A DNA stretch of 64,000 nt from Adiantum capillus-veneris. Its lineage: Eukaryota > Streptophyta > Polypodiopsida > Polypodiales > Pteridaceae. The stretch spans positions 20,752,991-20,816,990 of the forward strand of contig CM043942.1 in the NCBI GenBank assembly GCA_014529385.2, read 5' to 3'. The position numbers were made by a program, and so were the translations under genes. This document shows positions 1 through 10,854 of this stretch, piece by piece; positions within the stretch are counted from its first letter, which is position 1; each line of letters begins with the position of its first letter. Below the pieces are notes generated by a model. It saw only the letters and a program-made list of their open reading frames with translations, ran no database searches and had not been told where the DNA came from.

Positions 1-234
1 GTCCTCGTCCACAATAGACAGTACTCCATTGAGCCCGTCCACTCCCTCTCCATAGGATACCAACTTTTTCCCCAAAGCCTATTTTCTTTTGCTGCGATCA
101 TCAAGATGGTGTTATTGGATCTCCCAGCAATTAACCTCCTTCTCCTTTCTAACTTCCTCCTAGAAGAGGACCTTCTTCTTTTGGGTCTTCAATCCTTTCA
201 CATTCCATGACTGAATAGCCAAGACATCCATCAT
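1..234 (-). pseudogene. possible LINE endonuclease start, fragment
   Basis: Read on the minus strand from about 234 downwards, one frame gives MMDVLAIQSWNVKGLKTQ and continues to ALGKKLVSYGEGVDGLNGV, with three in-frame stops. SWNVKGL resembles the start of the endonuclease/exonuclease domain of plant L1-type LINE ORF2 (usually WNVRGL). The fragment runs off the left edge of the window. The frame is already closed, so it is a relic at best. Only the N-terminal motif supports the call, so another retroelement or chance resemblance remains possible. Confidence 0.3.
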
Positions 235-876
<642 letters not shown>

Positions 877-1005
877 CAAGAGGAGGTTCGTGGGCATTCT
901 ACTATAAGATATGGAAAGAGAACATCCGCTTGTGTGAATCACCTTTTAGGATTGTAAATAGGAAACTGTCAATATATACATGCATGTGTGTAAGAGAGAG
1001 ACAGA

Positions 1006-1007
<2 letters not shown>

Positions 1008-1038
<31 letters not shown>
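1008..1038. repeat. poly-G tract
   Basis: A run of 31 G residues after a short GA stretch. It sits between two near copies of a short text (tgtgaatcacctt.taggattg at about 934 and 1057), suggesting a local duplication. Confidence 0.95.
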
Positions 1039-1039
<1 letters not shown>

Positions 1040-1106
1040 GGAGCACATCTGCATGTGTGAATCACCTTCTAGGATTGCAAATAGGCCACTTTCAATGCAC
1101 GTGTGT

Positions 1107-1108
<2 letters not shown>

Positions 1109-1190
<82 letters not shown>
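1109..1190. repeat. compound (GT)n-(GA)n microsatellite
   Basis: GT repeats to about 1147 followed directly by GA repeats to 1190. A weaker GT/GA stretch follows at about 1230-1270, just before the PPR relic begins. Confidence 0.95.
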
Positions 1191-1193
<3 letters not shown>

Positions 1194-1270
1194 GAGGGGC
1201 ACTGATCAATGAGAAGAAGAGAGTAGAGAGAGGTTGTGTATGTGTATGTGTGTGTGTATGAGAGAGAGAA

Positions 1271-2592
1271 ATGAAAGAGGTTGATTTACAACAACTACTC
1301 ACATCAAAGTATCTTCACCTTTCTGTAAAATATGATACAATCACATATGCTTGCATCTCGAAGGCAAGGTCTGGGCTGTTTTCGGCAAATGCAAAGAGAG
1401 GGCATCTCTCCAAATGCAATCATATACAACAGACGCTCGCAGTCGGTTGTGGATTGTACGGGCCCTTGAAGTACGTGAGGAGCTTCCTCTGCACAATGTC
1501 ATCTTTTTGAATACATTGATTGCCAGATATGCCCAACTTGGGCAGGGCCTAGAAGCATTGGGTGTTTTCCATGGATGCAAGGTGAGGGTGTCTCTCGGAT
1601 GCAATCACATACGCTTGCATCTTGAAGGTAAGGGCCAAATACACTCATGTACACTTGAACTTTTTGATATGGGCAAAAGAAGTCATGATGATATTTTTAG
1701 TCACGGGTTGTTGAAAGAAAATGTTGTGCTTGGCATTGCCTCCATGGACATGTATGCCAAATGTGGTGTGTCATTGCTACATATGCCCAACTTGGGTGGG
1801 GCCTAGAAGCTGTTAGCTATTTTCAGTGAATGCGAAGTGAGGGTGTCCCTCTGATGAAATCAAATAATCTTGCATCTTGAAGGCAAGGATGAAATGCAAG
1901 CATGTAATCTTGCGCTTGTAGATATGGGCAAAAGAATTCAGGATGATATTGTTAGTCCGGGTTGTTGAAAGAAAACGTTGTGCTTGGCATTTCCTTGGTC
2001 AATATGTATGCCAATTGTGGTGCACTTCATAAAGCGCAAAAAGTGCTTGAGGAGATTTCTGTGCAAGACGTCATCTCTTGGAATGCACTTATTGTAGGAT
2101 ATGCCCACTAGGCGAGATGAAGAAGCTCCGGGCTGTTTTCCATGGATGCAAAGTGAGGGTGTCTCTCCCATGCAATCGCATACACTTGCATCAAGGCAAG
2201 GGCCAAATGCAATGGTATACACTTGCACCTGTTGATTTGGGCAAAAGAATTCACGATGATATTGTTACTTAGGGGTTGTTTAAAGTAGCCATTGTGCTTG
2301 GCACTTCCTTGATCCACATGTATACCAATTGTTGTGCACTTCATAAAGCTCAAGAAGCTTGAGGAGATTTTTGTACGTGATGCCAGCTCTTGGAATGCAC
2401 TCAATGTGGGATATGCCCAACTTGGGCAATGCCAAGAAGCTCTACGCTGTTTTTGGCTGGATGCGAAGCGAGGGTGTCTCTCCAATGCAATTACATACAC
2501 TTGCATCTCGAAGGCAAGGTCTAGGACTGTTTTTGATAGATTCAAAGAGAGGGAATCTCTCCACATGCAATCACAGACAATAGAGGCTCGCA
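1271..2592 (+). pseudogene. tandem PPR-repeat relic, left part
   Basis: Degenerate copies of a PLS-type pentatricopeptide-repeat coding unit. Across shifting frames the text repeats: NVIFLNTLIARYAQLGQGLEAL, GLLKENVVLG, MYAKCG, and DTITYACISKA. The codons for the MYAKCGALHKAQKVLEE segment recur at about 1749, 2003 and 2318, spaced 254 and 315 bp. PPR proteins bind organellar RNA, and PLS-class proteins normally have many 31-36 residue repeats. Here no frame stays open beyond about 150 codons and frameshifts are frequent, so this is not a functional gene. The array is interrupted at 2593 by a foldback element and resumes after it. Confidence 0.8.
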
Positions 2593-2971
2593 CATTAGGG
2601 AAAATTTGGACTCACAAAGGGGCCTTATAAGGAGTTTGACTTCCTCTCTCATGTCCAAAACGGGCGTGCGGTAAAAATTTTGCAAATCAACTCTCAATCA
2701 AAAATTTTGCAAATCAACTCTCATGTCCAAAACGGGCGTGCGGTAAAAATTTTGCAAATCAATTTTGACAGTTAGAATCTACATAGAATCTTTCAAAATA
2801 TGAGGAATCTCGTGGCGTGCTATATATCAATAGAAAGAGATTGAAGAGTAGATTCTAACTGCCAAGTTTAGCGTTGATTTGCAAAAATTTTACTGCACGC
2901 CCGTTTTGGACATGAGAGAGGAAGTCAAACTCCTTATAACGCCCCTTTGTGAGTCCAAATTTTTCCTAATG
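2593..2971. mobile_element. foldback / MITE-like element with long terminal inverted repeats
   Basis: About 379 bp whose two ends are inverted copies of each other. The left arm starts CATTAGGGAAAATTTGG and the right arm, read in reverse complement, starts CATTAGGAAAAATTTGG. The match continues roughly 95 bp, through AACGGGCGTGC and TTTTGCAAATCAA, and inner segments (GACAGTTAGAATCTA against its complement near 2850) also pair, so nearly the whole element can fold. The left arm holds a small tandem duplication (about 2646 and 2722). No coding capacity. It interrupts the PPR relic; the homologous uninterrupted text is visible at about 1429-1465. No clear target-site duplication was found, so the superfamily is undecided. 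Confidence 0.8.
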
Positions 2972-4135
2972 GTGGGTTGTGATTGTATGGCCCCTTGAAG
3001 TGCATGAGGAGCTTCATGTGCACAATGTTGTCTTTTTGAATATAGTGATGTTGGATATGCCCAACTTGGATAGGGCCTAGAAGCATTGGGTTGTTTTCCA
3101 CGGATGGGAAGCGAGTGTGTCTGTCCGATGTAATCACATATTCTTGCATCTTGAAGGCAAGGGCCAAATATAATCATGTACATTTGAACTTGCTGATATG
3201 GGCAAAAGAATTAATGCTGATGTTGTTAGTCAGGGATTGTTGAAAGAAATGTCATGCTTGGCATGTCCTTGGTTGACATGTATTCCAAATGTGGTGCACT
3301 TCATAAAGCACAGAAAGTGCTTGATTGTGTAGGATGTCGTATCTTCAAATGCACTAATTGTGGGATATGCACAACTTGAGCAAGGCCAAGAAGATCTAGG
3401 TTGTTTTTGGTGGATGTGAAGTGAGGGTTCAAGATGTAAATATGCACGCTTCCATTCTGAAGGCAAGGGACAAATGTAATCATGTACACTTGCACCTGCT
3501 AATATGGGCAAAAGATTTCATGATAATATTGTTAGTCAGGGGTTATTGAAAGAAAACGTTGTACTTGGCACTTCCTTGGTCGACAGGTATGCCATATGCA
3601 GTCTACTTCATAAAGAACAAAAAGTGCTCGAGGAGATTTTTGTGCTAGGTGTCAGCTCTTGGATGCATTGATTGTTGGATATGCCTAACTTGGGTAGTGC
3701 CAAGAAGCTCTCGGCTATTTTCAGCGGATGCAAAATGAGGATGTCTCTCCAGATGCAAACATGTATGCTTGCATCTCAAGGGCAAGGTCAGGATCACAAA
3801 GCTCTGGGCTGTTTTCAGATGCAAAGAGAGAACATCTCTTCAAATGCAATCACATACAACAGATGCTCACAATGCTTGAGGAGCGTCCTATGCAGGATGT
3901 CATCTCTTGCAATGCACTAATTGCCAGCTATGCCTTACTTGGGCAGGGCCAAGAAGCTATGGGCTATTTTTGGTGGATGTGAAACGAGGGTGTCTCTCTA
4001 GATGCAATCACATACACTTGCATCTTGAAGGCAAGGACCAAATGCAATCATGTACACTTGCACCTCTTGATATGGAAAAAGAATTCATGATAATATTGTT
4101 AGGGATTGTTGAAAGAAAAGGTGGTGCTCGCTACT
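2972..4135 (+). pseudogene. tandem PPR-repeat relic, middle part
   Basis: Continuation of the PPR array after the foldback element. Two further MYAKCG-equivalents occur at about 3278 and 3583 (spacing 305 bp), with recurring HKAQKVLEE, LMHGQ/YAQLGQ and ITYNRC-type segments. Frames break every 50-100 codons. The homology fades at about 4128-4140 in the GLLKEN-VVLG segment. The DVISWN segment that would follow reappears only near 13,675, so the intervening 9.5 kb of LINE and gypsy DNA probably inserted into this array. Confidence 0.75.
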
Positions 4136-4296
4136 GCTCCTACACAATCCCCCCTTGCCTGCACCTGCCTCTTCCCTCACCCCGTTCTCTTTGCTCCCTC
4201 TCCTCCCTCCTCACTCTACGCACCAACCCCTACTGCATGCTGCTTTTCTTGTTGTCCCAGCATGTGTGTTGCACGCTGCATCCAGCCTTCGCGCTG

Positions 4297-4353
<57 letters not shown>

Positions 4354-4480
4354 ACCCTCCATTTTGCTTGTGATTTGTTCTCAGCACATTTGCATTTGCC
4401 TCACAATTTATACCTCTCGCCTTTTCCCTTTCTCTACCAGTAGAAGACACAGAATGCCGGCCCCTAATCCATCATAAAGG
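4136..4480. other. pyrimidine-rich spacer with poly-C tract (4298-4353)
   Basis: C/T-rich DNA with a run of 56 C residues at 4298-4353, which produces spurious poly-proline and poly-glycine frames. It lies between the PPR relic and the LINE relic. No gene was recognised. Confidence 0.7.
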
Positions 4481-4539
4481 GACTCCTCAAAAGCCCCCTC
4501 GCTCAACCCTGCAGAGCCGACCCTTCAAATTTCTCTTTT

Positions 4540-5180
4540 GCCAGAATAGCAAGCAAGCTTGATGGCTGAGTTGGAATGCTTGCAAGCCTCCTCGGTTATC
4601 TGCAAGATCATTGACACTCGATCCGGTCAACGAGTTTCAGGATTTACTCCAAGCCCGCCGACTCCTCTCTGATGTGGGCAAGACCACCATTGTCCAGATC
4701 CTTGGGAGAGGGTAATATCATATAGAGTTTGAGTATTCAGAGATGATAGCCAAGGTGATTTTGATGAGCCCGCTTGGTATCCTAGCAGCTCTAGCCTACT
4801 TCAAACACTGGCATCATGGTTTTGACTCGACTATAGATGTCCCTGAGGAGGAGGCCTTTGACTTGCCTATCTTGGCTTCCTTCCTAAGCCCGAGGAGAGA
4901 GTACCTCCCTCTTCTCCCCAGGATTGATTCCATGTTCAAGGAAATTCCAGAGTCTCCATGCACTATAGCTTTAGTTGTGGCCAAGGCTAGAGGTTTACCT
5001 ACTATGCGGGTTCTTGTTTGAGACACACACTCCCTCCCAAAGATGATAGTGCTACCTTGTGTGAGTGGGGGTTGGATCAGACAGAGAGCGAATTATTTGG
5101 GTCTCCTAAATAAATGCTTTATTTGCAAACAGATGGGCCATTTATCAAAGGCCTATCCTCACAAGAGATCATGACCCATA
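4540..5180 (+). pseudogene. LINE ORF1 (gag-like, zinc knuckle) relic
   Basis: An open stretch at 4743-5021 followed, across a stop, by RANYLGLLNKCFICKQMGHL and SKAYPHK. The CFIC-x4-H-x4 pattern is the CCHC zinc knuckle typical of plant L1-like LINE ORF1 proteins, which bind the element RNA; the last cysteine has become tyrosine. It lies upstream of the endonuclease on the same strand, the normal ORF1-ORF2 order. Several stops show it is dead. Confidence 0.6.
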
Positions 5181-6264
5181 GCACATACGCAGCCTCCCAA
5201 GGTTGAGCATGCCTAGTAGCCAGAGACTCGGGACACAAAGACTAGTACCTCGGTAGAGGCTAGCGAGCGATCAGACAACTAACGGTTGGTAGAAGGTGCT
5301 TGGCCACCATCGACAAGGACGGGATCCCCACATTGCTCCCCCTAGTGGACGATCTTCTGCAACTCACAGTAGCATTGGTTCTGACAAGGAGCCATTTTGA
5401 CCCCCTTCAGTAGGACCCCCCCCATAGAGGCTCCATCCACTTCACTATGCCGCCTCCCCCTCCTCATCCCTCAGACACCACCGCTCTACCTCCCCCGCCT
5501 CCTCTCTCCTCGATGGGGCCCTCTGCCTCATCTCCTGACCCTCTCTCACTCCTCAGACGTTTGTAGCGAGGTTTTCTCTTGGTAGTGCTTTTACTACTAC
5601 GAGCCATGTGGCTCGGAAGAGACATCCCCATCTGAGGCTGCCAGTTGTGGTTCTGACTTCCTCTTCCTTGAGGTTTGACTAGATCTAACATTCGCAAACG
5701 ATGGGACTTCTTTGACTACAGATTCACAGGATTCCTAGGTGATTCTTCTTTGGACCTAGAGGAGGCTTGATTTTGAGTCCACGTCCTCTTTCTTGCAACT
5801 CAAGGCACTAAGGCTCTGGATACAGCGTTAGGTTTCTCCTTTTCACTATGCGGCTGGAATCCTACAAAGTGGACCCTCCACATGGTTCTTGACTTGATCT
5901 AGATCCAGGCCACTCAGTGCTCACAATACACAGGGAACCTACGGGTGACAGATCTGGTACAAACACTTTAGCCTTTAACCAAGTTCAGCGTGACACCACT
6001 GGATGCAGTAGGTTTTAGGCACATTGTGGTGCATTTGTTTGATAACACTCAGAGCCCTCCCTGCTTTATATTTGTACATGAGGATTCTTGGACAAAGGAT
6101 GTAGCCCTACGTGCTACACGCTCGGCTTGGGCCTAGGTGGGAAGTCCACTCCAGACATGCTTGTCTAGAGGTTGCTCGACTGCGGATTACTCCCCATCCA
6201 AACCGGCCTCAAAGATAGCGAGGTTGGCTGCTGTTGCAGATTCTATTTTTCTCTCATTAGCCCC
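5181..6264 (+). other. decayed LINE ORF1 tail / inter-ORF region
   Basis: A proline- and serine-rich low-complexity stretch (5400-5580) and short broken frames. By position it should be the ORF1 C-terminus and the spacer before ORF2, but no domain was recognised. Confidence 0.4.
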
Positions 6265-6548
6265 ATGAGGATCGTCCTATGGAATGTGCAGGGGTTAGGA
6301 GGGCCCCACTTTCAGCATCAAAGGGGGTGGTTGTGTCAGGAGCCTCAACAATGCTTTGTGGGTGGTGAGATTGATATTCTTATGCTACAAGAGCATCGTT
6401 TGTATGAGAGCCACATTAGACAATGTGGTCAGATTTTGCATGGTCTGTATGAGATGTTTTGGTCATCTGCATTTGATCCTGGAGGTATCCAGGGAGGGGT
6501 ATGTATGACTATTGTGGATTCTTGGCAGCAAGCCATTGTGGATGTTTC
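6265..6548 (+). pseudogene. LINE ORF2 endonuclease, N-terminal half
   Basis: The frame starting MRIVLWNVQGLGGPHFQHQ is the start of the apurinic-type endonuclease domain of an L1-like LINE ORF2, which nicks target DNA for target-primed reverse transcription. WNVQGL carries the conserved Asn, and IDILMLQEHRLYESHI carries the conserved LQEH/LQET block with the catalytic Glu. It is cut after GVCMTIVDSWQQAIVD, where sequence homologous to the G0 LTR begins. The second half of the domain resumes near 10,760. Confidence 0.8.
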
Positions 6549-6750
6549 TCAAACCCTCCTCCAAGGGTCCCCCTCTCTATGGCGAGAGAGGTCTATGCTA
6601 TAGATTGCACAAATCTGGTACAATGGTCTAGATGCAATGGACTTTTCGACGATGTTGACAAAAATGATGGTGACGATGAGGATGGGCTGAAAACTGAAAA
6701 CACTAGGGCTGAAATGCTGAAATCTAGAAATATTGATCTGCAGGAGCTGG
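6549..6750 (-). mobile_element. truncated LTR of gypsy remnant G0 (left copy)
   Basis: This stretch matches 9822-10020 at high similarity (CTCAAACCCT.CTCCAAGGG, ATGCTATAGATTGCACAAATCTGG, GATGGTGACGA.GAGGATGGGCTGA). Compared with the right copy it lacks the first roughly 220 bp and the last roughly 430 bp, so it is an internal LTR piece and not a full terminus. It abuts the broken LINE endonuclease. Confidence 0.65.
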
Positions 6751-6758
6751 ATATCCAA

Positions 6759-7330
6759 ACAATGTGTGCTGACTAATCATGTGAACACACAATACTGTCT
6801 GAGTGGGTTCTTTGGACCTTTACTCGAGATCCAAGATTGACCTTGCATGATTGACTTGAGATCCAAGATTGACCTTGCATGATTGATCATATCTGCAATG
6901 AGGTTGGCTTCACTAGAAATATCATCATTCAAACCATCATCCTTGTGAACCATCTAGAAACACTGATCTGTTGCTAGATAATCTAACAATGCGTGCTGAC
7001 TAAGCATGTGAACACACAATACTGCCCGACTGGGTTCTTTGGACCTTGACTCAAGAGCCAAGATTGATCCTGCATGACTGATCATATCTGCAATGAGGTT
7101 AGCTTCACTAGAAACATCATCATTCAAGCCATCATCCTTGCAAACAATCTAGAAACATTGATTTGTTGTTGGATATTTGAACAATGCATGCTGACTAATC
7201 ATGTGAACACACAACAATGTGCCTAAGTGGGTTCTTTGGATCTTGACTCAAGAGCCAAGATTGATCCTGCATGACTCATCATATCTGCAATGAGGTTAGC
7301 TTCACTAGAAACATCATCACTCAAACCATC
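6759..7330. repeat. three tandem copies of a roughly 190-230 bp unit
   Basis: The phrase TGCTGACTAA.CATGTGAAC begins at about 6764, 6994 and 7186. Each copy continues through GGGTTCTTTGGA, CAAGATTGA, CATATCTGCAATGAGGTT and ATCATCATTCAAACCATCAT. The unit includes the minus-strand coding text for EANLIADMMSH of the G0 protease ORF, so the end of that ORF was tandemly duplicated. Confidence 0.85.
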
Positions 7331-7840
7331 ATCCTCGCAAACAATCACATCTCTATCATGCAAAAAATGTGTGTCGTGCTTCGGAGAAGAAAGGATTGAG
7401 AGAGTCTCCTTCTCATGTTTCTTTTCAAACTTTGCCTGCACATGAAAAATGAGAGGGAAAGAATGAAGACCCTCCTCACCACCACGAATGATCATGGGAT
7501 AGTCACTTTTGACATTTAAAGTGATCGTATTGTTTACCCAATCAATGAGAGGGTTATGTTCACGAAACCATTGAATGCCCAAAATGATATCACATTTTGA
7601 GAGAGGAGACACAACAAATCTTATACAGGAGAAAGCTTGTTGAGCAGTGAATAACACATCAAGGAACTCTTAATGCACTTTTGTGTAATGAGAGAGTCCA
7701 TACCGAGAGCAAAGCCCAACACCTCGAGAGGCATTATATGGCTAACCTCCAAGCGGGCTCTTTCGGCAAGAGAGTCACTAATCACATCATGCATACTCCC
7801 TGAATCAAACAATATGACAAAAAATTGACCCTTCACATGA
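7223..7840 (-). pseudogene. G0 gypsy-type aspartic protease
   Basis: Minus-strand text in two overlapping frames. GQFFVILFDSGSMHDVIS has the retropepsin active site D-S-G, and CDIILGIQWFREHNPLIDW is the downstream ILG motif of Ty3/gypsy proteases. A frameshift near 7640 separates the two halves. Retroelement proteases cut the gag-pol polyprotein. Reverse transcriptase, RNase H and integrase, expected to follow, are absent: the region after the protease goes into the tandem repeats and the truncated LTR. Confidence 0.8.
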
Positions 7841-9325
7841 CCATAACATTTAAAGAGAAAGTCATCAATGTGTGTGTTAGAGACGTGGAGAATCAGTGTG
7901 GTTCACTAAAGTGCTTGTGGGTAGATGTTGGTGCTGTGGGTTCTTGGGATGGTGTTGTCTTAGGACATTCCTTCTTTAGATTACCCTTAACTTGACACTA
8001 ATAACAACGACCTTCCTTCGCATAAATGATTTGTTCTTTTGGAGTTATGTATCCTCCTATAATTCCTTGTGCAACATTTTCATCTGGGGTTAGCTTAGGT
8101 TTAGTAGGTGTCTTTGCCTAGCCCTTAGATTCATTTTGAGAGTTTTTTCCTGAAGGACTAGAGGAAGATGGGCTAGAAGAATTGCCATTCTTACCATTAT
8201 GTGGGTTCTTAGGTATCTAAGAGTTACTATGAGAAGACTTGCTCTCCATAGGCTTTCCTTTGTTGTGCTTCATCTCCTGCGTCAGAGCAATCGCTACCGT
8301 CTTGTTGAGATCTATTGGGTTGAGAACTTCGACATCGAACTTGATATACTCGTCCAACCCAAAAAGAGGCCCTCTTTGTGGTCCACATCAGATTCTCATA
8401 ATTGGGTGTTGAGATACAAAATACGGGTAGAAAAAGACATAGCTGGAGTACCATTTTGCTTGAGGTTACGCCAATCTTATTTCAATCGCTCTAAGTACTG
8501 AGGTGGCATGAACTGTGCCTTGAGGTTGTCTTGGAAGTTGGCCTAATTGAAAAAAAGGGGCACGCCTTCCTCAGCTTCCTCTAGGTGCACGGACAATTGT
8601 GCCTCTTGCCACGCTTGATACCAATTAATGGCATCACTGGCAAGATACATGGCTGCCGTCAAAACTTTGTTATTCCCTATTTTCTTAGTTGTTGCAAAGT
8701 AACCATTAAATTGATGCAACCAAGAATGAATAACAATATCATCCATCTTATTGTTATACGTACTGAACATCAACTTCTCAGTGATTGGGTTGTTGGAATC
8801 TGCATCTCTACTTGTGCTACCTGATGAAGTGACAATGTCCTTGATTGGCTCGGATTTCGATGTGAGTCCTTGGACCAACTCTTGCATGCATTGGTCTCTC
8901 TGTGCCTCACACTCTAACTCCATAGTTGCTTGCCTTTCTTCAGTCTCTCCAAGCACGCTTTCTCACGCTCACATTGCATGGCTGTCTTTCTTTCTTCTAA
9001 GGTGGCACGTTGCACCTCCTGTTGTAGCATCATCTTCATCATCAATTTAACCAAAGCCTCCCTAAGATTTGGTGCAATCCGTGGCGTAGATGGGGATGGG
9101 GGAGGATTGGGGAACAATCCTCTTGGTATAGAAACTTCTTCTTCTCCAACTTCACTCTCTTCACCTTCACACAAAGTATCCATTTCGCTTTGGGTGATGA
9201 CTATACACTGATATCTTGAGTACTTGAGTTCTTGAGGTACTTGGGTTCTTAGCTTCCAATCGGTGTTTGAGAAGGCATTTCTCTTACCTGAGCTCAACTC
9301 TTCCCTACGGGCACACTCCATGGGA
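7841..9325 (-). pseudogene. G0 gypsy-type gag with degenerate zinc knuckle
   Basis: Minus-strand gag remnant. The N-terminal part (about 9321-8914) is Glu/Arg-rich with ATLEERKTAMQCEREKA, likely coiled coil. The capsid-like part (8956-8543) reads DDIVIHSWLHQFNGYFATTK, then AMYLASDAINWYQAW, characteristic of Ty3/gypsy gag. A zinc-knuckle remnant lies at about 7970-8030 (C-Y-stop-C-Q-V-K-G-N-L-K-K-E-C), with a stop inside it and the histidine changed to asparagine. Stops and frame changes show it is inactive. Confidence 0.75.
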
Positions 9326-9594
9326 GCCTTGCACTCACACCAAGGTTAATTTTCCCAGCTCATGTCGATTGGCCGACTGCTAAGTGCACGGGCTGCTCTC
9401 ACTGAGCGAAAATAGGACCAAGGGGAGGTAGGAAAAGCCCTTCTTTCTTGGGTTACCTATCACTCTTCAAAAGCACGTTTAGGGATCGACACGCCCCAGT
9501 GAACTTGGGTTACGTGTGAACCCAACAAGCAAAAAACATTATGTGTTTCTTTCGTTGAGTGATACAAAACACTGCCAAAGAGCTCTGATACTAA

Positions 9595-9765
9595 TGTAAT
9601 GTGCAACACAACTGAATGTTGATAGTGCTCAAGATCAGTGCTTCAAACTGTATTCAAGGGTTCCTTTTACTTACGGAAGGGAGAGCCTTCCGTTCTTCTT
9701 AGAGAGAGAGTGCAAGTGCAATGATCACAAACAAAGTGGATGCTACTGTGAATGAAAGTGCTAAG

Positions 9766-9803
<38 letters not shown>

Positions 9804-10445
9804 ATACAATACGAGATGGTTCTCAAACCCTTCTCCAAGGGCCCCCCTCTCTATGGAGAGAGAGGTCCATGCTATAGATTGCACAAATCTGGTACAATTG
9901 CTAAGATGCAATGGACTTATCGACAATGTCAACGACAATGATGGTGACGACGAGGATGGGCTGAAAATTGAAAATGTTAGGGCTGAAATGCTGAAATCTA
10001 GAAACATTGATCTACTACTAGATATTGATTATATGTCAAAGATGACGGCAACGACAACGACTCGACAACGGTGCACTAGAAACGCTCATGAACTGCTGGT
10101 TCAATGAGGATCTGCTAGGCAAAGGTGGGATCTGAGAGGCTAAGGGACTGATCTAGCTTTGGGTTAGGCTAGAAATCGAAAACACTGGCGTGATTGCTTG
10201 TCCTGGTGGCTGAAGATCCAAAAAGAATGGGCTAGTCATGTAGGTTACAAAATGCCAAGTGCCGGGACATGAAAATGTTGGCTGATTTGGGAGATGCCAA
10301 AAACGCGAGGGGTCTTGTGTGTATTTTTTAGTAGAGGCTCTATAAGTTGCATCAACTTATTTTGTTGCCTCTTCTACCTGTAGTGAGTGCCCCCCCTCTC
10401 TAATTTTATAGGTAAATCTTGTTGGGTCACGTAGTCCTACTTACA
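9595..10445 (-). mobile_element. 5' LTR of G0 with adjacent primer-binding site
   Basis: On the minus strand the LTR ends ...ATTACA and is followed at once by TTAGTATCAGAGC (9582-9594), close to the initiator-Met primer site TGGTATCAGAGC. The other end was set at TTACA (10,441-10,445), giving TGTAA...TTACA terminal inversions on the + strand. The interior shares about 200 bp with 6549-6750. It contains a GA microsatellite (about 9770-9801). The outer boundary is inferred from the inverted ends only. Confidence 0.65.
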
Positions 10446-10732
10446 GCCCCACGACTTGGAAATTGGCATAATAAATAAATTAATAAATAAAAATGAACTA
10501 CCCCAAAAATTCCATGGAAATTTGGGTGTACTAGCTTGGACAATGCAAATGTGCTAGGTGCTCTTGGGTTGTGCAATCAGAGGATATGCAACTACTCTAA
10601 GTGCTTGGATGTGGACGGCTTGCCCATAGGCTCACAAAGGTGCCACAACACTTCATAGGCTAACCTGAACCCTAGAAGTAGGAACAACTTGTCACGTACA
10701 CATAGGGTTAGATGTGCGTGTGATAGCTCAAT
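10446..10732. other. no recognisable gene
   Basis: DNA between the G0 LTR and the resumption of LINE ORF2. It may contain decayed LINE endonuclease sequence, but no motif was seen. Confidence 0.4.
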
Positions 10733-10813
10733 GTGGCAAGTGCACAAGCACAGTTTTGGTCTCATGTTTTTGAGTCTCTTTTGCATGCAGAGCAGTGGTG
10801 TGTTGGGGGTGGG

Positions 10814-10854
<41 letters not shown>

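Noticed and set aside
4155-4450. Poly-proline and poly-glycine frames
   Set aside because: Created by a 56-base poly-C tract.
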